From JALOLG01 sp963776935 (GTDB lineage Bacteria > Actinomycetota > Acidimicrobiia > Acidimicrobiales > Ilumatobacteraceae): DNA of 64,000 nucleotides. Position numbers and translations under genes: made by a program. The notes beneath the pieces are model-generated. The model saw nothing but the letters and a program-made list of their open reading frames with translations, was not told the origin of the DNA and made no database searches. The stretch lies in assembly GCA_963776935.1 (NCBI GenBank), contig CAVZOP010000002.1, positions 620,001-684,000 on the forward strand, in the 5' to 3' direction. Shown here one piece after another: positions 8,659-17,815 of the stretch (position 1 is its first letter; each line of letters begins with the position of its first letter).

Positions 8659-9728
8659 ATGACCGCCATCGACGACTTCGGGGGGTGGCCCGCGCTCCTG
8701 ACGATGCTGCTCGACCGCCACCACCTGACTGCTGATCAGGCGCACGCCGCGATGTCGACGATCCTCGGCGGCGACGCGACGCCGGCGCAGTTGATCGGGT
8801 TCGTCGTCGCCCTCCGATCCAAGGGTGAGAGCGCCGAGGAGCTGTCGGGGTTGCTCGACGCCGTGCTGGAGGCCGCCGAGCTCGTGCCGCTGTCCGACGA
8901 GCTCCGGGCGTCGGCGATCGACATCGTCGGCACGGGCGGAGACGGCTCGCACTCGATCAACGTGAGCACGATGGCGGCGATCGTCGTCGCCGGCGCCGGT
9001 GTCCCGGTCTGCAAGCACGGCGCTCGCGCCGCATCGTCGAAATGCGGTACGGCGGATGTGCTGGAGGCGCTCGGGGTAGTCGTCGAGTTGACGCCGAACG
9101 GTGTGCGGCAATGCGTCGAGCGGGCCGGGATCGGATTCTGCTTCGCGCCGCGGTTCCATCCGGCGTTCCGCTTCGCTGCGCCGTCGCGCCGCGAGATCGG
9201 CATCCCGACGGTGTTCAACCTGCTCGGCCCGATGGCGAACCCGGGTCGGGTCCAGCGTCAGTTGATCGGCGTCGCCAACCCGGCGTACGCGGAGCGGATG
9301 CTGCAGTCGCTGCGCCACCACGGGTCGACCGATGCGTGGGTCGTGCACGGCAACGGGCTCGATGAGCTGAGCACAACCGGTCCCTCGTCGGTGCTCGCGC
9401 TGCGCGACGGCGTGGTCGAGCACTTCGAGGTCGACGCCTTGTCGATCGGTCTCCCGGTGGCGGTGAAGGCCGACCTCGCGGGCGGCGAGCCGGACGAGAA
9501 CGCGGGTGCCGTCCGCCGGTTGCTCGATGGCGTGCGCGGGCCGCACCGCGACATCGTCGTGCTCAACGCCGCCGCCGCACTGATCGTCGCCGGGCAGGCC
9601 GATTCGCTGGCGGAGGGTGCGGAGAAAGCGGCCGCGACGATCGACTCCGGTCGTGCCGGCGAGACGCTCGACGCTTTCGTGCGTGAGTCGCAAGCTGCCG
9701 CCGCCGATGCCCGCGAGCTGACGCGTGA
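8659..9728 (+). CDS. trpD: Anthranilate phosphoribosyltransferase
   Basis: About 355 aa. It transfers phosphoribose from PRPP to anthranilate in tryptophan synthesis. The PRPP loop is DIVGTGGDGSHSINVST; KHGARAASSKCGTAD and RFHPAFR and GPMANPGR follow, all family signatures. The recognisable domain ends near AAATIDSGRAGETL. No stop occurs in this frame until 10119, deep inside thrB, whereas TGA codons occur in the other two frames at 9719 and 9726. The second would give the usual GTGA overlap with the thrB start. A one-base indel near the 3' end is therefore likely. No other trp gene lies nearby. Confidence 0.88.
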
Positions 9729-10613
9729 GCGCCGCCTCGACGCCGTTGCCAGGCGCCTTCACCGATCCGTTCTTCGTCCGCGTGCCGGCCTCGTCGGCCA
9801 ACCTCGGCCCGGGCTTCGACTCACTCGGCATGGCCCTCACGCTGTATGCCGAGGTCGGGCTCGGCGCCGCCCCGCCCGGCGCATCGCCCGTCGATCGCCA
9901 TCATCCGGCGGCGGTGGTGTTCGCACGCCTGGACGGTGTGGGCACGCCGTGGGTGCGTTCGCCGATCCCGATGGGACGTGGGCTCGGCTACAGCGGCGCC
10001 GTCCGCGTCGGTGGTGCAGTGGCAGCGCTCGTGCAACGGCTCGGACCTGGCTGGCGCGAGTCGGCTGGCGCGGTCGACGAGGTACTCGCCGCGGCGTCGG
10101 CGCTCGAGGGCCACGCTGACAACGTGGCCGCTTCGCTGTTCGGCGGCGTGGTGGCGACTGCGGGTGGTCGGGCGATCCAGGTGCCGCTCGGCCTCGACCC
10201 GGCGGTCGTGGTCTGGATTCCCAGCGGCACGACGTCGACCGACCACTCGCGCAACCAGCTTCCGGCGACGGTGTCGCGCGAAGACGCAGTACACAACATC
10301 GGCCACGTGGCGATGCTCGTTGCGGCCTTGGCCGCCGGCGACTCCGGGGCGCTGCGCGAGGCGGCGAGTGACCGCCTGCACCAGGAGTTGCGCCTCGCCG
10401 ACGCGCCGATGTTCGCGACGGGCGCTCGATGCCGGTCTCGAGCACGGCGCCTGGTGCGGATGGCTGAGCGGGAGCGGCCCGACGATCGCGATGCTGTGCA
10501 CGGCGGACACGGCCACCGGATTGGCGGCGGCGCTCCCCGAGGGCGGTCACACCAAGGTGCTGCGGATCGACCACGACGGTGCCGTGGCCGAGCTCATGCC
10601 GGCGTCGGGCTGA
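9725..10613 (+). CDS. thrB: Homoserine kinase (GHMP family), frameshifted as read
   Basis: Phosphorylates homoserine on the way to threonine. The GHMP signatures are RVPASSANLGPGFDSLG at the N-terminus, PMGRGLGYSGAV as the ATP loop (usually xxGLGSSAA, here with Y in place of the first S) and GLEHGAWCGWLSGSGPT near the C-terminus. The first part, through ADAPMFAT, is in one frame and the last 60 codons (ALDAGLEHGAW onward) are in another. A single-base change around 10415-10425, in a GGG run, restores one protein of about 295 aa, the normal length. The GTG start overlaps the likely trpD stop. The last 20 bp overlap the convergent nuclease gene. Confidence 0.82.
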
Positions 10614-12243
10614 CGTCGATCGGGAACGCCCATGTGCCCGTGCAGGCGACGACGTCGACCTGGCCGGCCACCTTGTCGAAGTGTCGGGCGAGGCACAGCG
10701 CCTCGTCGATCTGCTGGCGCCCGAGCGGGCGGTCGGCATCGACCGCGGCCGGCGCCGCGACCGGGAGTGACTGTCCCGCCGAGCCGGCGACCACGACGTC
10801 GACGAGCCGGGCCCGATCGATGACCCAGGTGACGTCGCCACTGCGGACCTCGCAGCGCCGTGCCTCGCGCAGCGTCTCGACGAGCCGATGGCGGCGCACC
10901 GCGCCCTGCAGGGCGCCGAGCCGATCGCGGACGTGGGCAGCCTCCTCGAACCGTTGCTGGGCGGCGAGGCGTGACATCTTCATGACGAGCGCCTCGGCGA
11001 CAACCGACGGATCCCCACCCAGCGTCTGGGCGGCAGTGCGCACGGCGGCGTCGTACGACGTGTTATCGGCGAACCCGGCGCACGGACATTGGGCGACGCC
11101 GAGCTGCGCGGCGCCGCACGGAACCGCGTCGGGTGACGGGACGTGCGATCGTCCGAGCCGGATCGAGCACCGTCGCAATGGCAGCGCCGAGATGATCGCG
11201 TCGATGACGAGTGTCGCCATGGTCCGCGACGGCAGCGGGCCGAGGTGGATTCCGGTGCGTGCCGGTTCGCGGACGATCGCCAGGCGCGGCCATGCCGAGT
11301 CGGTGTCGAGCCGGATGTAGCAGTACTTGTCGGCCCGGGTGCCGGCGCGGTTGTAGCGGGGGAGCGCGCTCGCGATCAGGCGGCTCTCGACGACCGCTGC
11401 CGAGAGCGGATCGGGCAGGTCGAGGTGCCGCACCGTCTGGGTCTCGCGCAGCATCGGCCCGATCTTGCGGCGGTCGTCGCTGCCGAAGTAACTGCGCACC
11501 CGCTGACGGAGGTTGGTCGCCTTGCCCACGTACAGCACCTCGTCGCGGTGCCCGCAGAACAGATAGACGCCGGGGGAGCGGGGCAGGTGCGAGGTCAGCT
11601 TCAGCTTCGCCGATTGCGGGTGCCCGGCCAGCTTGGCGAGCGCGACGAGATCGTCGAGGCCGAGCACGCCGAGCCCGGCCGCCCGTTCGAGCAGCAGGTG
11701 CAGGAGATCGGTCGTGGCGAGCGCGTCGTCGAGCGCCCGGTGGGTGGGTCGGTGGTCGAGCCGGAACCGGCTCGCCAACGTGCTGAGGCGGCAGTCGGGC
11801 ACCTCGTCGCGCACGAGCCGGCGGGCGAGCGCGGCGGTGTCGACCACGGTCGGCGAGATCGTCGACCGGCCGTCGCGCTCGAGCGCGGCCCGCAAGAACG
11901 CGAGGTCGAACCCGACGTTGTGCCCGACGAACACCGCTCCGTCGATGAAGTCGACGAGCGAGCCGAGCACGGCGTCGATCCGCGGGGCGGGGCCGACCAG
12001 CGCATCGGTGAGCCCGGTGAGCACGCTGATCCGGGGCGGGATCGCCCGTCCGGGATTGACGAGCGTCTGGAACGTCGCCAGGCACTCGCCGCCGCGGACC
12101 TTCACCACGCCGATCTCGGTGATCATGTCGTTGTTGCGGTCGCCGCCGGTGGTCTCGAGGTCGAGCACGCAGAACGTCGCCTCCGCCAGTGGCGTGCCGA
12201 GATCGTCGAAGCTGCGCTGTCCCAACATCGCGGCAACTGCCAT
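10594..12243 (-). CDS. DnaQ-like DEDDh exonuclease fused to UvrC/Cho-like GIY-YIG nuclease
   Basis: About 549 aa. Residues about 20-180 are a DEDDh 3'-5' exonuclease with LDLETTG, GHNVGFDLAFL and HRALDDA. Residues about 210-290 are a UvrC-type GIY-YIG domain (SPGVYLFC, then VLYVGKATNLRQRVRSYF). A UVR motif follows (MSRLAAQQRFEEAAHVRDRL). There is no UvrC RNase H-like C-terminal nuclease, so the second half resembles E. coli Cho, which makes only the 3' incision in excision repair. The same fusion is known in mycobacteria. I choose ATG 12243: the alternative GTG at 12267 would put coding sequence through an SOS box. Two such boxes lie just upstream, implying damage induction. Confidence 0.85.
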   Translation of the reverse strand: MAVAAMLGQRSFDDLGTPLAEATFCVLDLETTGGDRNNDMITEIGVVKVRGGECLATFQTLVNPGRAIPPRISVLTGLTDALVGPAPRIDAVLGSLVDFIDGAVFVGHNVGFDLAFLRAALERDGRSTISPTVVDTAALARRLVRDEVPDCRLSTLASRFRLDHRPTHRALDDALATTDLLHLLLERAAGLGVLGLDDLVALAKLAGHPQSAKLKLTSHLPRSPGVYLFCGHRDEVLYVGKATNLRQRVRSYFGSDDRRKIGPMLRETQTVRHLDLPDPLSAAVVESRLIASALPRYNRAGTRADKYCYIRLDTDSAWPRLAIVREPARTGIHLGPLPSRTMATLVIDAIISALPLRRCSIRLGRSHVPSPDAVPCGAAQLGVAQCPCAGFADNTSYDAAVRTAAQTLGGDPSVVAEALVMKMSRLAAQQRFEEAAHVRDRLGALQGAVRRHRLVETLREARRCEVRSGDVTWVIDRARLVDVVVAGSAGQSLPVAAPAAVDADRPLGRQQIDEALCLARHFDKVAGQVDVVACTGTWAFPIDVSPTPA

Positions 12244-12259
12244 GGGGCGCCATGGAAGC

Positions 12260-12275
12260 ACGAACACACGTTCGC
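12260..12275 (-). promoter_or_regulatory. SOS (LexA) box 1 upstream of DnaQ/UvrC fusion
   Basis: The sequence ACGAACACACGTTCGC matches the mycobacterial/Gram-positive-type SOS consensus TCGAAC-N4-GTTCGA at 10 of 12 defined positions. It lies 16 bp upstream of the chosen ATG. Confidence 0.65.
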
Positions 12276-12278
12276 GTC

Positions 12279-12294
12279 AAGAACAACTGTTCGG
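12279..12294 (-). promoter_or_regulatory. SOS (LexA) box 2, adjacent to box 1
   Basis: AAGAACAACTGTTCGG matches 9 of 12 positions of TCGAAC-N4-GTTCGA. Its centre is 19 bp from that of box 1. It also falls near the -35 region of the divergent NYN gene, so both genes might respond to LexA. Confidence 0.5.
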
Positions 12295-12315
12295 GACGCC
12301 GTCCAGCCCGACCGA

Positions 12316-12321
12316 TACGAT
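12316..12321 (+). promoter_or_regulatory. Putative -10 element (TACGAT) for the NYN-domain gene
   Basis: TACGAT ends 6 nt before ATG 12328. An AAGG lies in the gap but is too close to serve as a normal ribosome site, which fits leaderless transcription. Confidence 0.5.
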
Positions 12322-12327
12322 CAAGGT

Positions 12328-13590
12328 ATGGACGACACGCACGGCGACGACACGGCTTCGACGCCGAGCGCGCTCGAGCATCGTCACCTGCGCAGTGCGT
12401 TGGAGTTCGCCGTCGCCATCGCCCAGGAGGGACAGAAGCTGCGGCCGCCGCTCAAGTACCCGGCCGCGTTCAAGCCGTACATGAAGCTGTCCCGCCTACC
12501 GGCGGCGGCGCTCGGCCCGCTGCGACGTGTCATGGAGGCCGACGAAGTGTTCCGCACGCGCATCGCCGCCGGCGCCGTTCCCGAGCTCGTCGATCCGATC
12601 GGGACGCTGTGGCTCCAGCGTCCCGAGGGTTGGGCCGAGCGCGTCACGCAACTGGTCAAGGAGGCCGACGAGGAGGCCTCCCGTGCCGATGCCGCGGCCG
12701 CCCTTCACCGCGAGGTGCGAAAGCGCGAGGCGGCCGAACACGTCACGACGCGGTCGCGAGTCGAGGTGATCGCACTCGAGGCGCGAGTCGCGGCGCTCCA
12801 GGGTGAGATCGACCAGCTCCGCGCCGATCTGACCAAGGCACAGGATGCGACCGCCGAAGCCAAGGCCGAGCTCTCCGACGCCCGGATCGAGGTGCGCCAT
12901 GCCAAGGATCGGGAGGCGGCGGCCACGGCGAAGCTCGAGCGGGCCGAGTCCGAACGGGCGGCGGCAGTGGCCGCCAGGCAGTCCGCCGAGGGAGTCCGTG
13001 ACTCGGTGATCGCCGACCGGGCGGCGGCGGTCGTCGAGGCCACCGAACTGTCGGGGATCGCTGCCCTCGCCCAGGATCTCGCCGAGCAGCTGGCGGCGCT
13101 GAGCAGCCCGCCGGCCGACCGCAAGGGGCCACGTGGTACGCCCCGTCGCCGGGCGATGCCGCTTCCCGGCGGTGTCGCCGGCGATTCCGAGGCCGCCACC
13201 GAGTACCTCGTTCGCTCCGGAGCCTCGGTGGTGATCGACGGCTACAACGTGGCCAAGCTCGGTTGGCCGGCGCTCGATCTCGAGATGCAGCGGCAGGTCC
13301 TGCTCGACGCGGTCGAGAACGTCGCCCGCCGGTACGGCTCGGATCTCACGGTCGTGTTCGACGGTGCCGCCGTGGTCGGCGCGTCGGCGGACCAGCGGCG
13401 CCTCGTACGGGTCATGTACTCACCCGACGGCGTGATCGCCGACGACGTCATCCGCTCCGAGGTCGCTCGGTTGCCGGCCGCCCGTCACGTCGTCGTCGTC
13501 ACCAACGACAAGGCGATCATCACCGATGTACGGGCCCTCGGCGCCAACACGGTGTCGAGCGATCGCTTCGTCGCCCTCGCCAAGCGCTGA
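12328..13590 (+). CDS. Coiled-coil protein with C-terminal NYN (YacP-like) ribonuclease domain
   Basis: 420 aa. Residues 1-120 are a helical domain with a conserved-looking WAERVTQLVKEAD segment. Residues about 120-260 form a long coiled coil rich in Ala, Glu and Arg. Residues about 290-420 form a NYN domain of the YacP/Rae1 type (PIN-like fold) with acidic residues in VVIDGYNV, VVFDGAAV, VIADDVI and VVTNDKAI, the positions expected to hold metal. Such domains cut or bind RNA. The actinobacterial fusion to a long coiled coil is seen in NYN proteins of this phylum, but no role is known to me. It diverges from the SOS-boxed nuclease gene. Confidence 0.8.
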   Translation: MDDTHGDDTASTPSALEHRHLRSALEFAVAIAQEGQKLRPPLKYPAAFKPYMKLSRLPAAALGPLRRVMEADEVFRTRIAAGAVPELVDPIGTLWLQRPEGWAERVTQLVKEADEEASRADAAAALHREVRKREAAEHVTTRSRVEVIALEARVAALQGEIDQLRADLTKAQDATAEAKAELSDARIEVRHAKDREAAATAKLERAESERAAAVAARQSAEGVRDSVIADRAAAVVEATELSGIAALAQDLAEQLAALSSPPADRKGPRGTPRRRAMPLPGGVAGDSEAATEYLVRSGASVVIDGYNVAKLGWPALDLEMQRQVLLDAVENVARRYGSDLTVVFDGAAVVGASADQRRLVRVMYSPDGVIADDVIRSEVARLPAARHVVVVTNDKAIITDVRALGANTVSSDRFVALAKR

Positions 13591-13834
13591 CGATCCGGGG
13601 TTCGACGCGCTCCTCGTCCGCCGCATTGCCGACGAGGATCGCCATACGCACGCCGCTCAGAACACCGCGTGACGCCGCCCTGTGCCACACGGGCTGCCGA
13701 TCCCGGGCAGGCCAGCGCGATCCTCGACCGAACGGAGTGCATTTGCCCTGGTCAGGAGTGATGTAACACCCCCCGTTTAGGGTGGTTGGTGCCGACTTCC
13801 CCCGATCGAAGATCCATGTGATCGGAGGATTCAG

Positions 13835-15088
13835 ATGAGTGAGACGATGCTCGGGGTCGAGGAGTTGCTCGATCCGGAGGCGCTCGAGACGCTCGACGGG
13901 CGAGAGCTGGCCGAGTTGTTCAAGCGTCTCGAACAGATGCGCCGACGTACCGAGGGTGCGTTGGCGGCGGTGATCGGTGAGGTCGACCAACGTGGTCTGC
14001 ATCGCGGTGACGGCCACAACAACGTCAACGGGTGGTGCCGGGCGTTGGGACGCTGGTCCGACAGTGAGTGCCGTGACCGGATCCGCACCGCGGCGTTGAT
14101 CCGTTGCTGTGACCGGTTCCGCGATGCGGTGATGGGTGGTGAGATCGGTGTCGCCCAGTCGCACGAGTTGGGGCGGGCGTTCGCCAATCCGCGCTGCGGA
14201 TCACAACTCGTCGATGTGGCTGGGGTGATGGTCGACAATGCCACGAAGTTGTCGCATCACGAGTTCCGCATCACGGTGCAGGCGGTGGGAGATGCTGGCC
14301 GACATGGACGGCGCCCACAAGACCGCCGAAGCGGCCCATGAGGGACGTCGGGCGGGGATCGCCGAGGTCGGCGAAGAGATCCATCTCCACGCCCGCGGTG
14401 GGTTGGCGCAGGGTGCGGTGATGACGGAGATCTTGGAACGGTTCTGCGACGCCGAGTTCACCGCCGACTGGGACGCAGACGCTCGCCCGCTTCGGCGACG
14501 CGGCGTGTTACTCGTTGATGCCACGCTCGGATGCGCAACGCCGCTTCGACGCGATGTACGCGATCTTCGAACGCGCCGCTGCGACGTCCCCGGACGCCAC
14601 CGGCGCGGTGCCGCTGGTCAACTTGGTGTTCGACGTCCCCACGCTCGAGCGCTACCTCGCCGGAACCGGCGACGTGGTGGCACCGGCCGATCCGCGCCAG
14701 CGGCGGTGCGAGACCGTCTCCGGTATGCCGGTCCCACCCAGCCGACATCGTGGCGGCGATGATCTGGGGGCAGGTGCGACGGGTGGTGGTCGACTCGGCG
14801 GGGGTGGTGATCAACATGGGACGGCGGCGACGGCTGTTCACCGGCAACGCCCGCCAAGCCATCCTGCTGCAATCGAGTCGTTGTGTGGTGGCCGGGTGTG
14901 CGGCACCGATCCGACGCTGCCAAGCCGACCACCTCACCGAATGGGGCCGACTCGGACACACCAACGGCCCCAACGGCGCACCCGTATGTGGCCGCCACAA
15001 CCGGTTGAAGAACACCGGCTACCGGGTCCATCGCGACGACGAGGGCTTCTGGCACACCTACCGACCCGACGGCACCGAAATCAACTGA
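13835..15088 (+). pseudogene. DUF222/HNH endonuclease (13E12-type) with three frameshifts
   Basis: A strong ribosome site (CGGAGGA) precedes ATG 13835. The N-terminal DUF222 region (MSETMLGVEELLDPEAL) runs in one frame to about 14290, the middle (MLADMDGAHKTAEAAHEGR) in a second to about 14490, then ARFGDAACYSL onward in a third to about 14740. The last part, with the HNH motif (CQADHLTEWGRLGHTN, then NGAPVCGRHNRLK), is back in the first frame. Together they make one protein of about 415 aa. These genes are multicopy in actinobacteria and behave like mobile or retron-free HNH elements of unknown purpose. Because essential genes nearby are also split, the breaks may be sequence errors, but three within 450 bp could also mean decay. 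Confidence 0.75.
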
Positions 15089-15249
15089 CCGCGGATCGAC
15101 AACCGACAAGCTGCTGATCGACCGGCTGAAGTCCGCCGAACCGACAAACGACACCCGCCGATCGACAACCGACGCCCGCCGAAGGGTGCCGGGCTGGTGT
15201 GGACGCGCGCCCGCGATGGGCGTGACACCCCTTGGTCAGGATCGGGAGT

Positions 15250-15531
15250 ATGAGAGAGCCACACGATCCGACACGGCATCCGTCAATGGGCGCTGACACG
15301 CGCGCCACTTCGCCGGGGCGCCGCGCTGGCCTCGTCATCATCTGCGACGAGTGCGTGAAGCAGTGCACGCCCACATGCGACGACTGCGTCGTGACATTCG
15401 TGTTGCGTGCCGCCGACGATGCGCCCGCGCCACTGACACTCGATGTTGCCGAGGGGGCCGGCGCTTCGGTCGTGCGCCTGCTCGAACAGGCCGGGATGAT
15501 CCCCGCTCTGCAGTACGAGGAGGCGGTGTGA
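15250..15531 (+). CDS. Small Cys-rich protein of unknown function
   Basis: 93 aa from ATG 15250 (GGATCGGGA upstream as a weak ribosome site); ATG 15286 is an alternative. The centre holds CDECVKQCTPTCDDCVVTFVL, five cysteines in CxxCxxxC and CxxC spacing, suitable for zinc or a redox switch; the flanks are a polar N-terminus and a helical C-terminus (VVRLLEQAGMIPAL). I do not recognise a named family, although the CDDCVV element followed by a hydrophobic strand looks like a conserved feature. It precedes queG by 33 bp on the same strand. Codon usage with high GC third positions supports it being real. Confidence 0.6.
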   Translation: MREPHDPTRHPSMGADTRATSPGRRAGLVIICDECVKQCTPTCDDCVVTFVLRAADDAPAPLTLDVAEGAGASVVRLLEQAGMIPALQYEEAV

Positions 15532-15550
15532 GCGTGAGGTGCCGCGCCCG

Positions 15551-15556
15551 TACCCT
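15551..15556 (+). promoter_or_regulatory. Putative -10 element (TACCCT) for queG
   Basis: TACCCT ends 8 nt before GTG 15565, with no Shine-Dalgarno at a proper distance; fits the leaderless pattern of this genome. Confidence 0.5.
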
Positions 15557-15564
15557 GGTGGGGC

Positions 15565-16657
15565 GTGCGACCTGTCCAACCGCTCCCGACGTTCGACGAC
15601 CTGGTCGGGCTGGCGCGTGAGCACGGCATCGAGCATCTCGGCGTTGCGCCGGCGGCGGTCCTCGGCAGGGCGCGCGCGGCGCTCCACGAGCGTAAGGCCG
15701 CCGGGCTGCACGCCGGGATGGAGTTCACGTACCGAAACCCGGACCGGTCCACCGATCCCGGTCGTGCCGTAGAGGGCGCGCGGTGCGTGATCGTCGGAGC
15801 CCGTCCGTACCTCGCCGACGACACGCCGCCACGGCCGGAGGGTGCGCAGGGCGCCGTCGCAAGGTACGCGTGGACCGACCACTACGCGCCGCTGCGCGAC
15901 GGCCTGCGCGTCATCAGCCATCGACTCCGCAAGGCGGGCCACCGCTCCGTAGTGTTCGCCGACGACAACTCGATCGTCGACCGTGAGGTCGCCTACCTGG
16001 CGGGCATCGGCTGGTTCGGCAAGAACGCCAACATCCTGCTCCCCGGCGCCGGCAGCTGGTTCGTGCTCGGCTGCGTCGTCACCACCGCCGAGTACCCGTT
16101 GGCGACACCGCTGGCCGACGGGTGCGGGTCGTGCCGGCGCTGCCTCGACGGCTGCCCAACCGGCGCGATCGTGGCGCCTGGAGTCGTCGACGCCAACCGC
16201 TGCCTGGCCTGGCTCGTGCAGCAGCCGGGCACGTTCCCGGTCGAGTATCGCGAGACGCTCGGCGACCGGTTCTACGGGTGCGACGACTGCCAGACGGTCT
16301 GCCCGCCCTCAGTCCGGCACGGCCGCCATCACACGGTGACCCTGGGCGACGACGCCCAGGCGTGGGTCGACGTGCTCGACGTGCTCGAGGCGTCGGACGA
16401 GTCGTTGATCGAGCGCTACGGGCGGTGGTACCTGGCCGACCGCGATCCGCGCTGGTGGAGGCGCAACGCGCTGATCGTGCTCGGCAACACGGGGGACGGC
16501 GCGGACGACCGGACCGTCGCGACCATCAACCGCTACCGCACGTCGTCCGATCCGATCCTGCGTGAGCACGCCGAGTGGGCCGCCGAACGACTCGGCCTCG
16601 CCGTCGCCCGGTCGAACCGACGGATCCACCCAAGAACCCACCGCGGTGACGGCTTGA
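15565..16657 (+). CDS. queG: Epoxyqueuosine reductase
   Basis: About 360 aa. QueG is a cobalamin-dependent iron-sulfur enzyme that completes queuosine in tRNA. Two ferredoxin-type clusters are visible: CGSCRRCLDGCPTGAI and CDDCQTVCP. The N-terminal domain has MEFTYRNPDRSTDPG and GWFGKNANILLPG, both QueG signatures; a HEAT-like tail (WWRRNALIVLGNTG) closes the protein. As read, the frame has no stop and runs straight into the next gene. A TGA at 16655-16657 in the next frame overlaps the TTG start of that gene, so a small indel near the end is likely. The GTG start follows a -10 hexamer. Confidence 0.88.
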
Positions 16658-17771
16658 AGCACCTCCTCGTCACCAACGACTTCCCGCCCAAGATCGGCGG
16701 CATCCAGTCGCTGCTGTGGGAGTGGTGGCGGCGGCTGCCGCCGGAGTCGTTCGCGGTGCTCACCAGCCCTACCGCGGTGCGGCCGAGTTCGACGCCGCCC
16801 AGCCGTTCCAGGTCGCTCGAATCCGTGAGCCGGTGCTGCTGCCGCACCCGTTCATGATCCGACGCGTCGACGCCATGGCCCGCAACGTCGGGGCCGATCT
16901 GGTCGTGCTCGACCCGGCGATCCCGCTCGGCCTGATCGGTCCATCGCTGGCACTGCCGTACGACGTCGTGCTGCACGGCGCCGAGGTCACGGTCCCCGGT
17001 CGGATCCCCGGGTCGAAGCAGGCACTCGGTCGTGTGCTGCGCGGCGCCCGTCACGTGATCGCCGCCGGTGGGTACCCGGCAAAGGAGGCCGAGCTCGCCG
17101 CCGGGCAGGCGCTGCCGATCACGGTCGTGCCGCCCGGTGTCGACATCGAACGCTTCCGGCCGCTCACCGACGAGGAACGGCGGGCGGCGCGTGAGCACCA
17201 CGGCCTGCCGACCGACGCCGAGCTGATCGTGTCGATCTCACGGCTCGTCCCCCGCAAGGGGTTCGACACCGCGATCCGCGCCGTCGCCAAGCTGGCGCCG
17301 AGCCGTCCCGATCTGGTCCTCGCCATTTCCGGCCGTGGTCGCGACCAGGATCGGCTCCGGAAGCTCGTCGACGAGCTCGGGGCTCCCGTGCGCTTCCTCG
17401 GACGCGTGCCGAACGACGAGTTGCCGGCGCTGTACGGATGCGCCGACCTGTTCACCATGCTGTGCCGCAACCGGTGGGGCGGTCTCGAGCAGGAGGGCTT
17501 CGGCATCGTGTTCGTCGAGGCCGCGGCGTGCGGTGTGCCACAGGTCGCCGGCGATTCCGGCGGGGCTGCTGAGGCGGTGGCCGACGGCGAGACCGGCCTC
17601 GTGATGCGCCACCCCGAAGACGTCGACGCCGCGGCCGCGGCGTTCGAGATGCTGCTCGACGACCACGCCCTCCGGGCGTCGATGGCCACTGCGTCCCGGG
17701 CCCGGGCGATCGAGGAGTTCTCCTACGACCGGCTGGCGGTGCGCCTCGGCGAAGCGCTCGGCGTCGCCTGA
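16654..17771 (+). CDS. GT4 glycosyltransferase, PimB-like, frameshifted as read
   Basis: About 372 aa. The N-terminus LLVTNDFPPKIGGIQSLLW is the hallmark of the PimB'-type mannosyltransferases that build phosphatidylinositol mannosides. The body has LHGAEVTVPGR, VPPGVDIERF, SRLVPRKGFDTAI and the donor-site motif EGFGIVFVEAAACG (E-x7-E). The first 38 codons are in the queG frame, and the rest (YRGAAEFDAAQPF onward) is shifted by one base near 16768. Joining the frames restores a normal-length enzyme. The TTG start at 16654 overlaps the likely queG stop. The acceptor is inferred from family; other GT4 mannosyl- or glucosyltransferases cannot be excluded. Confidence 0.8.
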
Positions 17772-17788
17772 CGACGCTCAGAGAACAG

Positions 17789-17804
17789 CCGATCAGCCGA
17801 TCGG
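17789..17804. terminator. Short hairpin between convergent genes
   Basis: CCGATC-AGCC-GATCGG is a perfect 6-bp stem with a 4-nt loop, flanked by two copies of GACGCTCAGA (17773 and 17811). It lies between the stops of the glycosyltransferase and cyclase genes, where a bidirectional terminator would be expected. No T-run. Confidence 0.35.
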
Positions 17805-17815
17805 TCAGGTGACGC

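Noticed and set aside
9734..10119. C-terminal extension of TrpD
   Set aside because: It reads thrB in the wrong frame and follows a complete TrpD domain.
15089..15249. Short repeats of GATCGACAACCGAC-type between the HNH gene and the Cys-rich gene
   Set aside because: Copies are irregular and spaced unevenly; no element could be defined.
16658..16857. Natural QueG-glycosyltransferase fusion
   Set aside because: The frames join only because QueG lacks a stop; the glycosyltransferase begins with its own complete N-terminus at a TTG overlapping an adjacent-frame TGA, and its frame also breaks further on.
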